A stretch of DNA of 64,000 bases from Bacteroides sp. (GCA_014802265.1 JAAVCP010000008.1:1-64000); one strand, 5' to 3'. Positions 1 to 8,414 are shown, counted from the first letter of the stretch. The notes: generated by a model from the sequence alone, not told the origin. Program-made: numbers and translations.

Positions 1-656
1 TTGGAGGCTTGGGGTGGTGAGGCTTTGAGGAGGTGAGTGTCGACCCATTGTTGCTTTATTCTGTGTTGATCACGGCTTCCAAGGTAGACGAACAGGTTGG
101 CACGCAGGAGGTATGTCAGCCGGCGGTATAACTCTCCCGACGGAAGTGTTGGAAAGGAGCCGAAGCGGGTTATCTTATCCATCCATTTGCCGAGCATGGT
201 CACAGCGTAACGGGAGTATCTCGGGTCGAGAGAGCGAATGTCGCGGTCAGCCTCTGCAAGGAGCATGAGTACGAGGTCAGTCTCAGAGATGGACCTATCA
301 CCTTTTGCCCAGCGGTCAGTAGCCTGAAGGCGGACCTTGCGTATGTATGTCTCACACGGGGTGCCATTACAGACGCGGTACAAAAAATCGTAGGAGGAGA
401 GGAGGGGAGGGAGATCGGCGAGGGAGATGCCGTCAGGACGGTGGTCTGAGAGTATCCCCGCTATGACAGCCTCCACTTTTTTAAGCCAGTCTTGTCCCTG
501 CGTGCGGAGAGTGCGAACTTCATGCGACTGCTTGGGGGCATACATTAAACCGTCCCCCTGCTCCAAGAGCTTGCAGAGGAGAGACTGGTATGCGCAGACC
601 TCGTCAGTGTCGGAATAGTCCAGACTGTTTGCCGGGGGCAGGGTAATGTGCTGCAT
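1..656 (-). CDS. Unknown protein, C-terminus beyond window (UpxZ position)
   Basis: An open frame starts at the ATG complementary to 654-656 and runs to the left edge without a stop, at least 218 codons. It begins 8 bp after the stop of the upxY-like gene and is surely co-transcribed with it. The product is soluble, rich in Leu, Arg and Asp, with no signal peptide or membrane segment. I do not recognise a family. In Bacteroides capsule loci the gene after upxY is upxZ, an inhibitor of non-cognate UpxY antiterminators. This gene holds the same position but is longer, and I cannot see convincing similarity to UpxZ. The role is therefore an inference from position only. Confidence 0.7.
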   Translation of the reverse strand, partial: MQHITLPPANSLDYSDTDEVCAYQSLLCKLLEQGDGLMYAPKQSHEVRTLRTQGQDWLKKVEAVIAGILSDHRPDGISLADLPPLLSSYDFLYRVCNGTPCETYIRKVRLQATDRWAKGDRSISETDLVLMLLAEADRDIRSLDPRYSRYAVTMLGKWMDKITRFGSFPTLPSGELYRRLTYLLRANLFVYLGSRDQHRIKQQWVDTHLLKASPPQAS

Positions 657-664
657 CTGTTAAA

Positions 665-1264
665 TTATAATGGCTTTACGTCAAGGGTATTTATCTCAAC
701 ATAGGCAGCCCCGAGACATTCGATATTTAGGTAAAGACGGGATGTCTTGCCGTTAGGGTCGTTTAGGATTTCGCCGGTCAGGTTTTTGAATGGACCGCGT
801 ACCACTTTTACTTTCTGCCCCTTCACGAAATGGTCAACAAAGGATACCCTTGCGTCGGGGACGCCGAGCATGAATTTGAGTTGGTCCATCTCGCTGTCTG
901 ATACGGTGGCGACGGGCTTGTGCATACCCTCGGGAGCTGCAGCTGCCCTGTCGGTCATGAACCGGGAAATGAATGGCAGGGTTACTATTCTGCGTCTCTC
1001 AGCCTCAGTGCAATGAACAAATACCACAGAGGGTATTACCACGATATCGGTCTTCACACGTCGCCCGTTCTTCCATTCCCGCAATTGCTGCTGGGTTGCG
1101 ACGTAGTTGTCATAGCCTAATTTTGAGAGTAGCCGTGCAGCCTTCTTTTCGGTGTTGTTCCTCACCATTCGCGCGATGAACCAATGTGCTTCCGGCATGC
1201 CTACGGCGTTGCCAACTTCGTGGGTAGTTGGCACTAAGTAGCTGTTATGTGTGGAGTTATCCAC
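665..1264 (-). CDS. UpxY/NusG-family transcription antiterminator
   Basis: This 199-residue protein has a NusG N-terminal (NGN) domain at about residues 28-130, beginning HWFIARMVRNNTEKKAARLL, and a KOW domain at about 148-199 (KGQKVKVVRGPFKNLTGEI). This is the architecture of UpxY proteins, NusG paralogues that load RNA polymerase at the 5' leader of one capsule operon and prevent premature termination. It would be the first gene of an exopolysaccharide operon continuing left out of the window. Its start lies 34 bp from the left arm of an inverted repeat enclosing a promoter, so its expression is probably phase-variable and OFF in this sequence. Confidence 0.9.
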   Translation of the reverse strand: MDNSTHNSYLVPTTHEVGNAVGMPEAHWFIARMVRNNTEKKAARLLSKLGYDNYVATQQQLREWKNGRRVKTDIVVIPSVVFVHCTEAERRRIVTLPFISRFMTDRAAAAPEGMHKPVATVSDSEMDQLKFMLGVPDARVSFVDHFVKGQKVKVVRGPFKNLTGEILNDPNGKTSRLYLNIECLGAAYVEINTLDVKPL

Positions 1265-1298
1265 TATTTATCGCGCTGTAAAAACTCAGATAATTAAC

Positions 1299-1318
1299 AT
1301 CTCTAAATAAGAGATTTT
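1299..1318 (+). repeat. Left arm of 20-bp inverted repeat
   Basis: Perfect inverted match to 1482-1501. It lies 34 bp upstream of the upxY-like start codon. Confidence 0.9.
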
Positions 1319-1481
1319 GATAAAAAAATAATATACTTAAAATCAGGTGGTTATAAAGGTGAAATTTCTGAATTGCTAAACAATTTGTAATTTTACCTGC
1401 TTTTTAGGTAAAAAATATTAAAAAATAATGCGTATATAGTGTTTATTTCAAAGAATTTTCATAATTTTGCACATAGATTTT

Positions 1482-1501
1482 AAAATCTCTTATTTAGAGA
1501 T
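1482..1501 (-). repeat. Right arm of 20-bp inverted repeat
   Basis: Perfect inverted match to 1299-1318. The arm contains its own 6-bp dyad around a 5-bp core. Confidence 0.9.
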
Positions 1502-1538
1502 ACCTAAGATTATTGAATAAAAAAATCCTTAGAACATA

Positions 1539-1905
1539 ATGCTGATGGAGCTTGACCGCGAACTTGAAAGGCGCGGACTTTCGTTTATACGCTATGCCAA
1601 TGACTGCATCATCTTCTGCAAAAGTCCGCGAGCAGCAGAAAGAGTATATGAAAATTATGCATATGGAATGCTGGAAACGAGTGCGAACACGCTGTAAGAA
1701 CCTGAGAGGTATGGCATTGCCAAGTGTCAAGCATGGTAGTGGGCTAATATCCGCAAAGGGTACTGGCGTACGGTTCACAGCCCGATACTGACACGTGCCA
1801 TATCAACATAAAAACTGAAACGTGCGCACTATCCCATACTTACGGAATATTACGAGAAACTGCATCCACGTTATGAACTGCCGTATGCTGAACGGCACGT
1901 ATAGT
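1539..1905 (+). pseudogene. Group II intron reverse transcriptase/maturase remnant
   Basis: Fragments of a group II intron-encoded protein are readable in different frames. From 1539 there is LDRELERRGLSFIRYANDCI, the RT active-site block with YAND where YADD is expected. In the next frame near 1668 is CWKRVRTRCKNLR. A third frame near 1750-1800 gives WANIRKGYWRTVHSPILTRA, the maturase-type end, then further stops. The spacing between RT box and maturase part is far too short, so there is an internal deletion as well as frameshifts. It is non-functional. It lies directly right of the invertible segment, and the promoter in its present orientation reads into it. Confidence 0.75.
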
Positions 1906-1933
1906 GGTGTTAGAGGTCGGTAAACACGAAATT

Positions 1934-1968
1934 AGGAGATAAACACCTATGAGCAGTGTTTACCTCCT
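1934..1968. terminator. Hairpin, possible terminator
   Basis: AGGAGATAAACAC (1934-1946) pairs with 1956-1968 with one mismatch around a 9-nt loop. No run of T follows, so its function is uncertain. Confidence 0.35.
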
Positions 1969-2129
1969 ACTTGATTCCCTCCTCATAAAGCTGAAGCAAA
2001 ATGAATAGAGGATTATCCGTCATCCCAAGATTATCTATAATTCCAAGAATTTTTAATCCCGGTGTGAGCACTTTAGCGCCAAAACTCTTCATATCCCATA
2101 GATCTCATCAAAAATTAGGTAATTTTTTA

Positions 2130-2137
2130 TAATTTTG
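2130..2137 (+). promoter_or_regulatory. -7 box for the alpha/beta-hydrolase gene
   Basis: TAATTTTG matches the Bacteroidota -7 consensus 37 bp before the start codon. No good -33 TTTG is seen. Confidence 0.5.
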
Positions 2138-2174
2138 CAAAGCTAATATAACCAAATTCAATAATCGTAACATA

Positions 2175-3047
2175 ATGAGAAAACTGATTTATATTTTATT
2201 GATAGTATGGTCGAGCCTTGGATGCTTAGGCACAGAGAAATTGGTTGACGGCAGTGGTAGCTTCCTATATACTATGCCGTCAAGAGAAATTACTGACACT
2301 ATACAGGTTTTCTACCATATCCCCGCTAATCGTGACAGATCAACAATGCCGGTAATAATTGGCTTTCATGGCAATGACCGCAATTGCGATTATTGGATCG
2401 ACACTTGGAAAGAGTATGCTGATAAAGACGGCTTCATGTTCTTCATTCCTTGGTTTACACATGAAAGTTTTCCGACCAGAAGATACCAGGAAGTGGGCAT
2501 GAAAGATGATGGAGGAAACATATTACCACCCAAATATCGCACCACAGCATTAGTAGACAGCCTCATCAATAATATTTTAGTTAATTCCGGTACCCAAGAC
2601 ACCGCTGCTACCATTTATGGACACTCCGCAGGAGGACAATTTGTGCACCGTTTTATGCTCCTTAATGACTCCCCGTTTGTAAAGAAAGCCATTATCGGTA
2701 ATCCCGGCTGGTTCACGTTCCCTACTAAAGATGAAGATTATTCTTACGGTATCAAAGATATCGACGAGATTCAGGCTGACCAATTACGTAAAATGGTTGG
2801 CAAAAACATAATTCTCCAGCTTGCGGAAGGTGACACTCTTCGTGAAAGTTTTCTGCGCAAAACCTATCAGGCTGACCTGCAAGGATTGAACAGACTTGAG
2901 CGTGGTAATAATTTTTTTGAAACGCTCAAATCTATGGCTGAAAAGAATAATTGGGATTTTAACTGGCAAAGGGTATATGTCCCCAACGTAGGTCATGATG
3001 CAGTTGAAATGAGCCGTCATGCCGCCGAATACCTAATTGATGATTAG
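2175..3047 (+). CDS. Alpha/beta-hydrolase lipoprotein (esterase/depolymerase-like)
   Basis: This 290-residue protein has an N-terminal export signal ending in a lipobox-like LGC near residue 17, so it is probably a periplasmic or surface lipoprotein. The core is an alpha/beta hydrolase: a FHGN oxyanion-loop segment near residue 64, the nucleophile elbow GHSAGG with Ser151, and a C-terminal VGHD with His274 as catalytic base. The layout resembles poly(3-hydroxybutyrate)-depolymerase/feruloyl-esterase-like hydrolases, but the substrate cannot be told. It is monocistronic, with its own -7 box upstream and a long AT-rich gap downstream. Confidence 0.75.
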   Translation: MRKLIYILLIVWSSLGCLGTEKLVDGSGSFLYTMPSREITDTIQVFYHIPANRDRSTMPVIIGFHGNDRNCDYWIDTWKEYADKDGFMFFIPWFTHESFPTRRYQEVGMKDDGGNILPPKYRTTALVDSLINNILVNSGTQDTAATIYGHSAGGQFVHRFMLLNDSPFVKKAIIGNPGWFTFPTKDEDYSYGIKDIDEIQADQLRKMVGKNIILQLAEGDTLRESFLRKTYQADLQGLNRLERGNNFFETLKSMAEKNNWDFNWQRVYVPNVGHDAVEMSRHAAEYLIDD

Positions 3048-3379
3048 AACAAATATTTTTTACATAAAATCCAAATCATCATGTCCCGAAATTAGAAATA
3101 TTTAAATTTTTAAAAGAAAAAATTATAAGAATTAATATATTTATAATAAGCATATTACAATAAAAATAACATATATCTATATCACATTTATTAACATAAG
3201 TAAAACTTTTTTCTGTTAACTCATGTTATAATGACGTAACAACAATCTTGATAAACGAGAATGACAAAAATAACAATCCAATTGCTTCATTACTCCAACC
3301 CAAGATTGAAAAAACACTGATAATAATTAACGTGCTTTGGAGCCTCGGCTTCAATTAATCAAAACTAAACAATAAAACT
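3048..3379. other. AT-rich intergenic/leader region before the ompA-like gene
   Basis: 332 bp of strongly AT-rich sequence. I see no gene, no clear TAnnTTTG box and no good hairpin. It must hold the promoter and a possibly long leader of the porin gene. Confidence 0.5.
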
Positions 3380-4522
3380 ATGAAAAAGACTATTCTTACT
3401 TCCGTTCTGACATTAGGTGCTGTGTCCGGAGCATTTGCCCAGCAGGCAATCGAAACTCCTAAGTTTGGTGACAACTGGTCATTAGGACTCAAAGGCGGTG
3501 TCACAACCCCATTAACCAACGATCCCTTCTTCAAGAGCATGCGTCCGGTGGTGGGTCTCCAACTCGATAAGAAAATTACCCCGACTTTCAGAGTGGGTGC
3601 TGAGGGTCTGTTCTCAATAAATACTTCAAACGTGAGGGGTCCTCACAGCAGCACGGCATTCGATGACTCATACGTTGGTGCATTCGGCGCTGTCAACCTC
3701 TTCAACCTCTTCGGCGGTTATCCCGGTTACGTGCGTCCCTTCGAGATCGAGGCACAGGCAGGTGCAGGATGGGGCCACAGATTCGAGACAGCCATAAAGG
3801 ATATCAACTACTTCGGTACCAAGGCAGGGCTCAACTTCAACTTCAATGTGAGTGACGAGGTGACAATCTCGGTAAGCCCCTCAGTGATTTGGAATATGAC
3901 AGGCAGCCCGGTTGAGCAGAGCACAGCCTCCTACAACGCAAACCGCGCAAACTTCAACGTCACAGCCGGCGTGGCATACAACTTCGGCGGCAACGGCTTC
4001 AAGACCGTAAGACCCTACGACCAGGCTGAGGTAGACGCCCTCAACGGTCAGATCAATGAACTCCGTGGGGTAGTGGACGCACAGGCAGCTGAGAATGCAG
4101 CCCTCACAGCAACCGCAGCAGGACTCGCAGCACAGGTTGAGCAGCTCCAGAACATGCCCCCGAAGGTAGTAGACAAGGTTCAGATCAAGAATAGTCTTGA
4201 GTCAGTTCGCTACGTCTTCTTCAAGATCGGCTCATCAGTGATCGGTGCTGACCAGCAGCCAAACGTTGAGATGATTGCGGCTTACCTCAACAATCACCCC
4301 GGAAGCAAGGTAGTCATCAAGGGTTACGCCTCCAAAGACGGTCCGGAAGAGCTCAATATCCGTCTTGCCAACCAGCGTGCCAACTCAGTTAAGGATGCCC
4401 TCATGAAGCGCTACAAGATTCCGGCATCAAGAATTCAGGCTGAGGGTTGCGGAATTGGTGAGATGTTTGAGGAAGAGTCTTGGAACCGCGTTGCAATCTG
4501 TATCCTCGAAACAGGCAAATAA
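3380..4522 (+). CDS. OmpA-family outer membrane protein
   Basis: This 380-residue protein has a signal peptide ending FAQQ near residue 22. Residues about 30-215 form a transmembrane beta-barrel (alternating strands, ending GVAYNFGG). A short coiled-coil linker follows (about 225-260, Ala/Leu/Gln-rich). The C-terminal OmpA-like peptidoglycan-binding domain covers about 275-375, with the signature in NIRLANQRANSVKDALMKRY. The protein anchors the outer membrane to peptidoglycan and resembles the abundant P40/OmpA-like porins of Bacteroidales. It is monocistronic: a very strong hairpin terminator follows. Confidence 0.9.
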   Translation: MKKTILTSVLTLGAVSGAFAQQAIETPKFGDNWSLGLKGGVTTPLTNDPFFKSMRPVVGLQLDKKITPTFRVGAEGLFSINTSNVRGPHSSTAFDDSYVGAFGAVNLFNLFGGYPGYVRPFEIEAQAGAGWGHRFETAIKDINYFGTKAGLNFNFNVSDEVTISVSPSVIWNMTGSPVEQSTASYNANRANFNVTAGVAYNFGGNGFKTVRPYDQAEVDALNGQINELRGVVDAQAAENAALTATAAGLAAQVEQLQNMPPKVVDKVQIKNSLESVRYVFFKIGSSVIGADQQPNVEMIAAYLNNHPGSKVVIKGYASKDGPEELNIRLANQRANSVKDALMKRYKIPASRIQAEGCGIGEMFEEESWNRVAICILETGK

Positions 4523-4552
4523 ACCGCTATGAGATTATAGAAATAATAAGAC

Positions 4553-4611
4553 AAAATAAGGATGATGGCGTATCAAAATTCAGAATTTTGATACGCCATC
4601 ATCCTTATTTT
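4553..4611. terminator. Strong terminator hairpin after ompA-like gene
   Basis: A perfect 28-bp stem (4553-4580 with 4584-4611) has a 3-nt loop and is followed by a T run. The stem top (GTATCAAAATTC) recurs in the hairpin at 6078-6110. Confidence 0.9.
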
Positions 4612-4642
4612 TTAAAGAGTTTTCAAAGAAAAAGAGTTTTTG

Positions 4643-4673
4643 TTTGCAGCAATTAAAATATTTTGTATTTTTG
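4643..4673 (+). promoter_or_regulatory. Consensus promoter of the secreted-protein gene
   Basis: TTTG (4643-4646), exactly 19 bp, then TATTTTTG (4666-4673). The predicted leader of about 100 nt contains the dyad TTAACACA-TTA-TGTGTTAA at 4735-4753. Confidence 0.8.
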
Positions 4674-4779
4674 CAATCAAATTATTTCCATATTGAGCTT
4701 ATTTCGTTCAGATGGTTATTCATGATTCCTATAATTAACACATTATGTGTTAACCTAATATTCTAAATCCCATCGTTTT

Positions 4780-6039
4780 ATGAAGAAATTTTTACTTTCA
4801 CTCGGGGTACTCGCCGTAGCATTTACAGCAAATGCCAAGGTCTACACAGTGTTTGATGCCTCGGTAGAACAACCAAACTGGACAGAAAATTCTGATGACC
4901 AGTTTGTCTTGGAGACAGTGATACGTGGCGCAGATTTCACTATCGTCACAGCCAAGGATCCGCGCTCAAGCACCTATAAACCAGGAGTGGGCAATTCTCC
5001 GCTTCGTCTTCGAGATAATTGTGAACTTTCCATAACCACTCCCGACATAGAAATGAAAGCGGTGCGCTTTACATACGGCAGTGCCAGCTCAACCTACGTA
5101 GCCCAAGGCACTGTTGCTGAAGGATGGATTCAAGGCGACATAATTGAAAATACATCCAACGACCTCCCATTTTCAATGATTATCACCAATGCTGAGGGAA
5201 GCCATGAATTTTCTTTCACTTCTTCCGAGAAATATATTATGCTCTCAAAGATTGAAGTGACTGATACTGATTTCAATGATAAAAGTGATGGACCGGACGT
5301 AGTTATTAATTCTATCGCCGACATATATGAAAACGATGTGAACCCGGGCGACCTGGTGTCTGTTAACTTTGACATGACAACGGCATACGCATTTGGCAAC
5401 AATATCTATGCTACCGACAGCGATGGAAGATTTATAAAAGTAGTTGGTCCTACAGGCTATGAAACTAATTTCCTGATATCTGCCAAATGGCTTGGTACAT
5501 TCTCAGTTGAGAATGGATTTTTCCCTGTGATCTATGCACAGAATTGTCCCTCACCCAGTTCTTCCAAAAGAGGTGACTTCACACCGGCTGTTGTGTCTGC
5601 TGTGGCAGCAAGTGACCCGGTCAATATGATAGACCTTGTCAACAATGTCTTCGTCATAAATAATGTAGAGTTTGCAGAAAGGACACCATACGATGAGTTC
5701 GGTATATACAACGACACGTTGTTCACCGGCACATGTGATGATACAGTATTAACTTTCTGTAACACATATAATATTTTTTCAGTTCCTGCCGGCACATACA
5801 ATGTTACCCTTGTTTTTGCCCGTGTGGATATAGATGAAGAGGAAAATGTAACCCCCGTATTCTATGTAATCAGTTTTGAAAAATCGCAAGGCTCGGGCAT
5901 CGACAACCTTACCACTGACAATATGGAGAAAGGGGAAGCCTCTTATTACACCATTCAGGGTGTAAAGATAGCAAACCCTGAAAAAGGGATGTATATCCGT
6001 GTGGAGAATGGTAAGGCTTCTAAAATAAATATAAAATAA
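4780..6039 (+). CDS. Secreted protein of unknown function with C-terminal sorting-like module
   Basis: A 419-residue protein with a signal peptide ending TANAK near residue 20. The body (about 20-370) is acidic and probably all-beta. I recognise no catalytic motif. The last about 40 residues, YYTIQGVKIANPEKGMYIRV plus a Lys-rich end, match the short C-terminal module that ends many secreted Bacteroidales proteins and resembles type IX secretion signals. Export to the surface is therefore inferred. It is transcribed alone, between its own consensus promoter and the terminator at 6078. The start is supported by promoter position and signal peptide. Confidence 0.75.
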   Translation: MKKFLLSLGVLAVAFTANAKVYTVFDASVEQPNWTENSDDQFVLETVIRGADFTIVTAKDPRSSTYKPGVGNSPLRLRDNCELSITTPDIEMKAVRFTYGSASSTYVAQGTVAEGWIQGDIIENTSNDLPFSMIITNAEGSHEFSFTSSEKYIMLSKIEVTDTDFNDKSDGPDVVINSIADIYENDVNPGDLVSVNFDMTTAYAFGNNIYATDSDGRFIKVVGPTGYETNFLISAKWLGTFSVENGFFPVIYAQNCPSPSSSKRGDFTPAVVSAVAASDPVNMIDLVNNVFVINNVEFAERTPYDEFGIYNDTLFTGTCDDTVLTFCNTYNIFSVPAGTYNVTLVFARVDIDEEENVTPVFYVISFEKSQGSGIDNLTTDNMEKGEASYYTIQGVKIANPEKGMYIRVENGKASKINIK

Positions 6040-6077
6040 TAAGGCTCAAGATTTAATAACCTTATAATAACTTTAGG

Positions 6078-6110
6078 GGGTGTATCAAGATTCGGAATTT
6101 TGATACACCC
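6078..6110. terminator. Hairpin between convergent genes
   Basis: A 15-bp stem (6078-6092 with 6096-6110, one mismatch) sits between the convergent secreted-protein and GT2 genes. It probably terminates both strands. Confidence 0.8.
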
Positions 6111-6128
6111 TCTTAATCATTGATATAA

Positions 6129-7091
6129 TTATTTTGGAGACTCGGTTTTATCAGAGATTTTGTAACGGGGACGTTGCTTCACCTCTATATATATCTTCCC
6201 AATGTATTCCCCAATGATTCCTAAGCCGATAAGAAGCACCCCCGTGCAGAACCATATGGAAAGCATTAGGGAAGTCCACCCCTCAATGGTCTCACCCATA
6301 AAGTGACGGACAAGCGTATAAATGCCAATTCCCAAACCTATGGCAGTGACAGCCAACCCAAGCCAAAGCAACATTCTGACCGGAGTGACTGAAAACGATG
6401 TGATCCCATCGGCAGCGAAATCAAGCATCTTTTTTAAAGGATACTTAGTGATTCCGGCTGTGCGCTCCTTACGCTTATAATATACCATTTCCTGATCGTA
6501 GCCAAGCAATGGCACTATCCCACGCAAGAAAAGATTACGCTCCTTATATTCCAATAGATCCTCTACCGCACGGGAACTCATCAGGCGGAAGTCAGCATGA
6601 TTTGACACACATTCCACTCCTAACTTATGCATGGTTGAGTAGAATCCGGCAGCAGTAATCCGCTTTGTTCTGCTGTCACACATTCGGTTTGTCCTCACTC
6701 CATACACAATATCAGCTCCTCTCCTATAGGCATCAATCATATTCGGAATAACTGATATATCATCTTGCAAATCAGCATCTATGGTTATGCAGCAGTCAAA
6801 TGAATCCAAGGCATACTCCATGCCTGCCATAAGTGCCACCTGATGCCCGCTATGGCGAGAGAGCCTTATCCCTTTAGAATGATTGCCGGTAAGACCACAT
6901 ATCACCTCCCAGGTATTATCATCGCTGCGGTCATCTACGTAGACAACATAGCTACATTCCGCCACCTTGCCCACCGATTTCAGATTTTCAAGCAACGCGC
7001 TCAATTCCTTATCAGTTGCAGGCAATACAGGTGCCTCAATGTAGCAAGGCACAATTATAGCGAGTATAGGTGGTGGGTCAGAGTGTCTCAT
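6129..7091 (-). CDS. Family 2 glycosyltransferase, GtrB/DPM-like, membrane-anchored
   Basis: A 320-residue GT-A enzyme. It has the nucleotide-binding YVVYVDDRSDDNTW segment near residue 50 and the metal-binding DADLQDD near residue 104. Two C-terminal membrane helices lie at about 237-258 and 271-295, followed by a short basic tail. This is the layout of polyprenyl-phosphate glycosyltransferases (GtrB, ArnC, DPM1), which move a sugar from NDP-sugar to undecaprenyl phosphate at the inner membrane. It is the last gene of a tight three-gene minus-strand operon (16 bp after the MazG-like gene). Donor sugar unknown. Confidence 0.85.
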   Translation of the reverse strand: MRHSDPPPILAIIVPCYIEAPVLPATDKELSALLENLKSVGKVAECSYVVYVDDRSDDNTWEVICGLTGNHSKGIRLSRHSGHQVALMAGMEYALDSFDCCITIDADLQDDISVIPNMIDAYRRGADIVYGVRTNRMCDSRTKRITAAGFYSTMHKLGVECVSNHADFRLMSSRAVEDLLEYKERNLFLRGIVPLLGYDQEMVYYKRKERTAGITKYPLKKMLDFAADGITSFSVTPVRMLLWLGLAVTAIGLGIGIYTLVRHFMGETIEGWTSLMLSIWFCTGVLLIGLGIIGEYIGKIYIEVKQRPRYKISDKTESPK

Positions 7092-7107
7092 GGCAGCGGC
7101 AGTATAA

Positions 7108-7434
7108 TCAATTCAGATCCCTAAACCGGTCTTTGTCACGGGTCCTTTTCTTTTCAAGCGATGCTTCAAAGGCAGCAGTCAGATCTGTGCCTGTCTGATT
7201 TGCCAGACATATCAAAACCCACAACACATCTGCCATTTCCTCCCCAAGACTTTTCTTAAGGTCTCCCGGCTTTGCTATCTGATCACCGTATGTACGTGCA
7301 ATAACCCTGGCAAGCTCCCCTACTTCCTCAGTAAGCAGAGCCATATTGGTCAATTCGGAAAAATATCGTTTACCAATGGTTTGAATCCAATCATCAACCA
7401 TCTCCTGGGCTCCTTTTATCGTAATATCATTCAT
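7108..7434 (-). CDS. MazG-like nucleotide pyrophosphohydrolase
   Basis: A 108-residue all-alpha protein of the MazG/dUTPase-like superfamily. The Mg-binding EEVGELARVI (near residue 36) and GEEMADVLWVL (near residue 65) form the characteristic ExxE...ExxD set. Single-domain members hydrolyse (d)NTPs or modified nucleotides to NMP and pyrophosphate, a house-cleaning role. The start codon overlaps the stop of the upstream LD-carboxypeptidase gene (ATGA type), so the two are translationally coupled. Confidence 0.85.
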   Translation of the reverse strand: MNDITIKGAQEMVDDWIQTIGKRYFSELTNMALLTEEVGELARVIARTYGDQIAKPGDLKKSLGEEMADVLWVLICLANQTGTDLTAAFEASLEKKRTRDKDRFRDLN

Positions 7435-8387
7435 AGTGAAATCGTTTTTAAGGTCACACCGTCCGGCAACACTTCCAATTCTACTAATGATCCCTCAACA
7501 AGCGGCAAATTATTGGAAACATGACCTACGGGAAAATTGAAAGCCACGGGTATATCATTTACACCGAACCGGGTGAGCAGCGCATCTATCATCTCCTCTA
7601 TACTCACAAAGTTTTTATCGGGGCGATATTCAGTAAACTGCCCGATTATCAGTCCCTTTATGCGGGAAAGAGTTCCGGAAAGATAAAGCCTCATCAACAT
7701 TCTTTCCACGGCATAGATAGCTTCGGATATATCTTCAATAAACAGTATTACTTCCTCATTCTCACTGACAGAAAGTATATCGAATGGAGTCGAGGCAAGA
7801 CCGTTAAGCACAGCCAAGTTACCACCTCTCAACTCACCCTTGGCTTTACCTATTCTGTTGAAGGGAGACGGAGATACAGAATAGTCCATAATTGGGTCTT
7901 GGCTTAATAGATTCAGTAACGACTCTGTGCAGGGGTCATCTGAAGATTCAATAGTGATATGTTTAGCCATAGGTCCATGAATTGACATAACACCGGCTTT
8001 CAGCCATAACGCATGAAGAGCCGAGACATCCGAGAAACCTACAATCCACTTCGGATTTCTCTTTACAGCGGCAAGCAATCGGGGATCGGCAAGAAGATGG
8101 ACACAACCGTATCCTCCACGTGCACATAATATGGCAGCAATATCCGGATTTTCTATGGCATCTATCAGATCGCGGAGCCTCGCGGCATGGGTGGCAGCAT
8201 AGGAACCAAAGGCAGGACCCTTCGCCGAAGGCATTACTATCGGCTGATAACCTTCTTGTCTGAAATAGTCCGCAGCCCCCTCCACATACTCTTCCTTCAC
8301 AACGGTGGCAGGTGACACTATCGCGATCTTATCACCCTTTTGCAACTTTGACGGACATGTTTTCCCTTTCATATTTTCCCGGCTCAT
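7431..8387 (-). CDS. LD-carboxypeptidase (peptidase S66, LdcA-like)
   Basis: An S66 serine peptidase that removes the terminal D-Ala from muropeptide tetrapeptides during peptidoglycan recycling. Seen: KGDKIAIVSPA at the N-terminus, CARGGYG, the nucleophile segment GFSDVSALH, LFIEDISE with the catalytic Glu, and FPVGHVSNN with the catalytic His. An ATG at 8441 lies upstream of a consensus -7 box (8415-8422), so the real start must be downstream; I chose 8387 (MSRENMKG), with 8372 the alternative. First gene of the operon with the MazG-like and GT2 genes. Confidence 0.88.
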   Translation of the reverse strand: MSRENMKGKTCPSKLQKGDKIAIVSPATVVKEEYVEGAADYFRQEGYQPIVMPSAKGPAFGSYAATHAARLRDLIDAIENPDIAAILCARGGYGCVHLLADPRLLAAVKRNPKWIVGFSDVSALHALWLKAGVMSIHGPMAKHITIESSDDPCTESLLNLLSQDPIMDYSVSPSPFNRIGKAKGELRGGNLAVLNGLASTPFDILSVSENEEVILFIEDISEAIYAVERMLMRLYLSGTLSRIKGLIIGQFTEYRPDKNFVSIEEMIDALLTRFGVNDIPVAFNFPVGHVSNNLPLVEGSLVELEVLPDGVTLKTISL

Positions 8388-8414
8388 ACTCGTTTTTGCA
8401 ATTTCATTACACCA

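Larger units (their letters stand above)
1299..1501. promoter_or_regulatory. Putative invertible promoter segment, OFF orientation
   Basis: Two perfect 20-bp inverted repeats, at 1299-1318 (ATCTCTAAATAAGAGATTTT) and 1482-1501, enclose 163 bp. Each arm is itself a 6-bp palindrome (ATCTCT/AGAGAT) around an asymmetric 5-bp core, like a site-specific recombinase crossover site. The only consensus -7 box inside (TAATTTTG, 1462-1469) points right, away from the upxY-like gene. Inversion would place it at about 1331-1338 facing that gene, with a leader of about 60 nt. Bacteroides capsule promoters are known to be switched this way. Inversion itself is inferred, and no recombinase gene is in the window. 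Confidence 0.75.

Noticed and set aside
427..618. Plus-strand frame at the left edge
   Set aside because: Antisense to the long open minus-strand frame 1-656, which has better coding character.
1552..1791. A 79-codon frame right of the invertible segment
   Set aside because: Only CWKRVRTRCKNLR in it is meaningful, and that belongs to the group II RT fossil. The rest is out-of-frame reading of the remnant.
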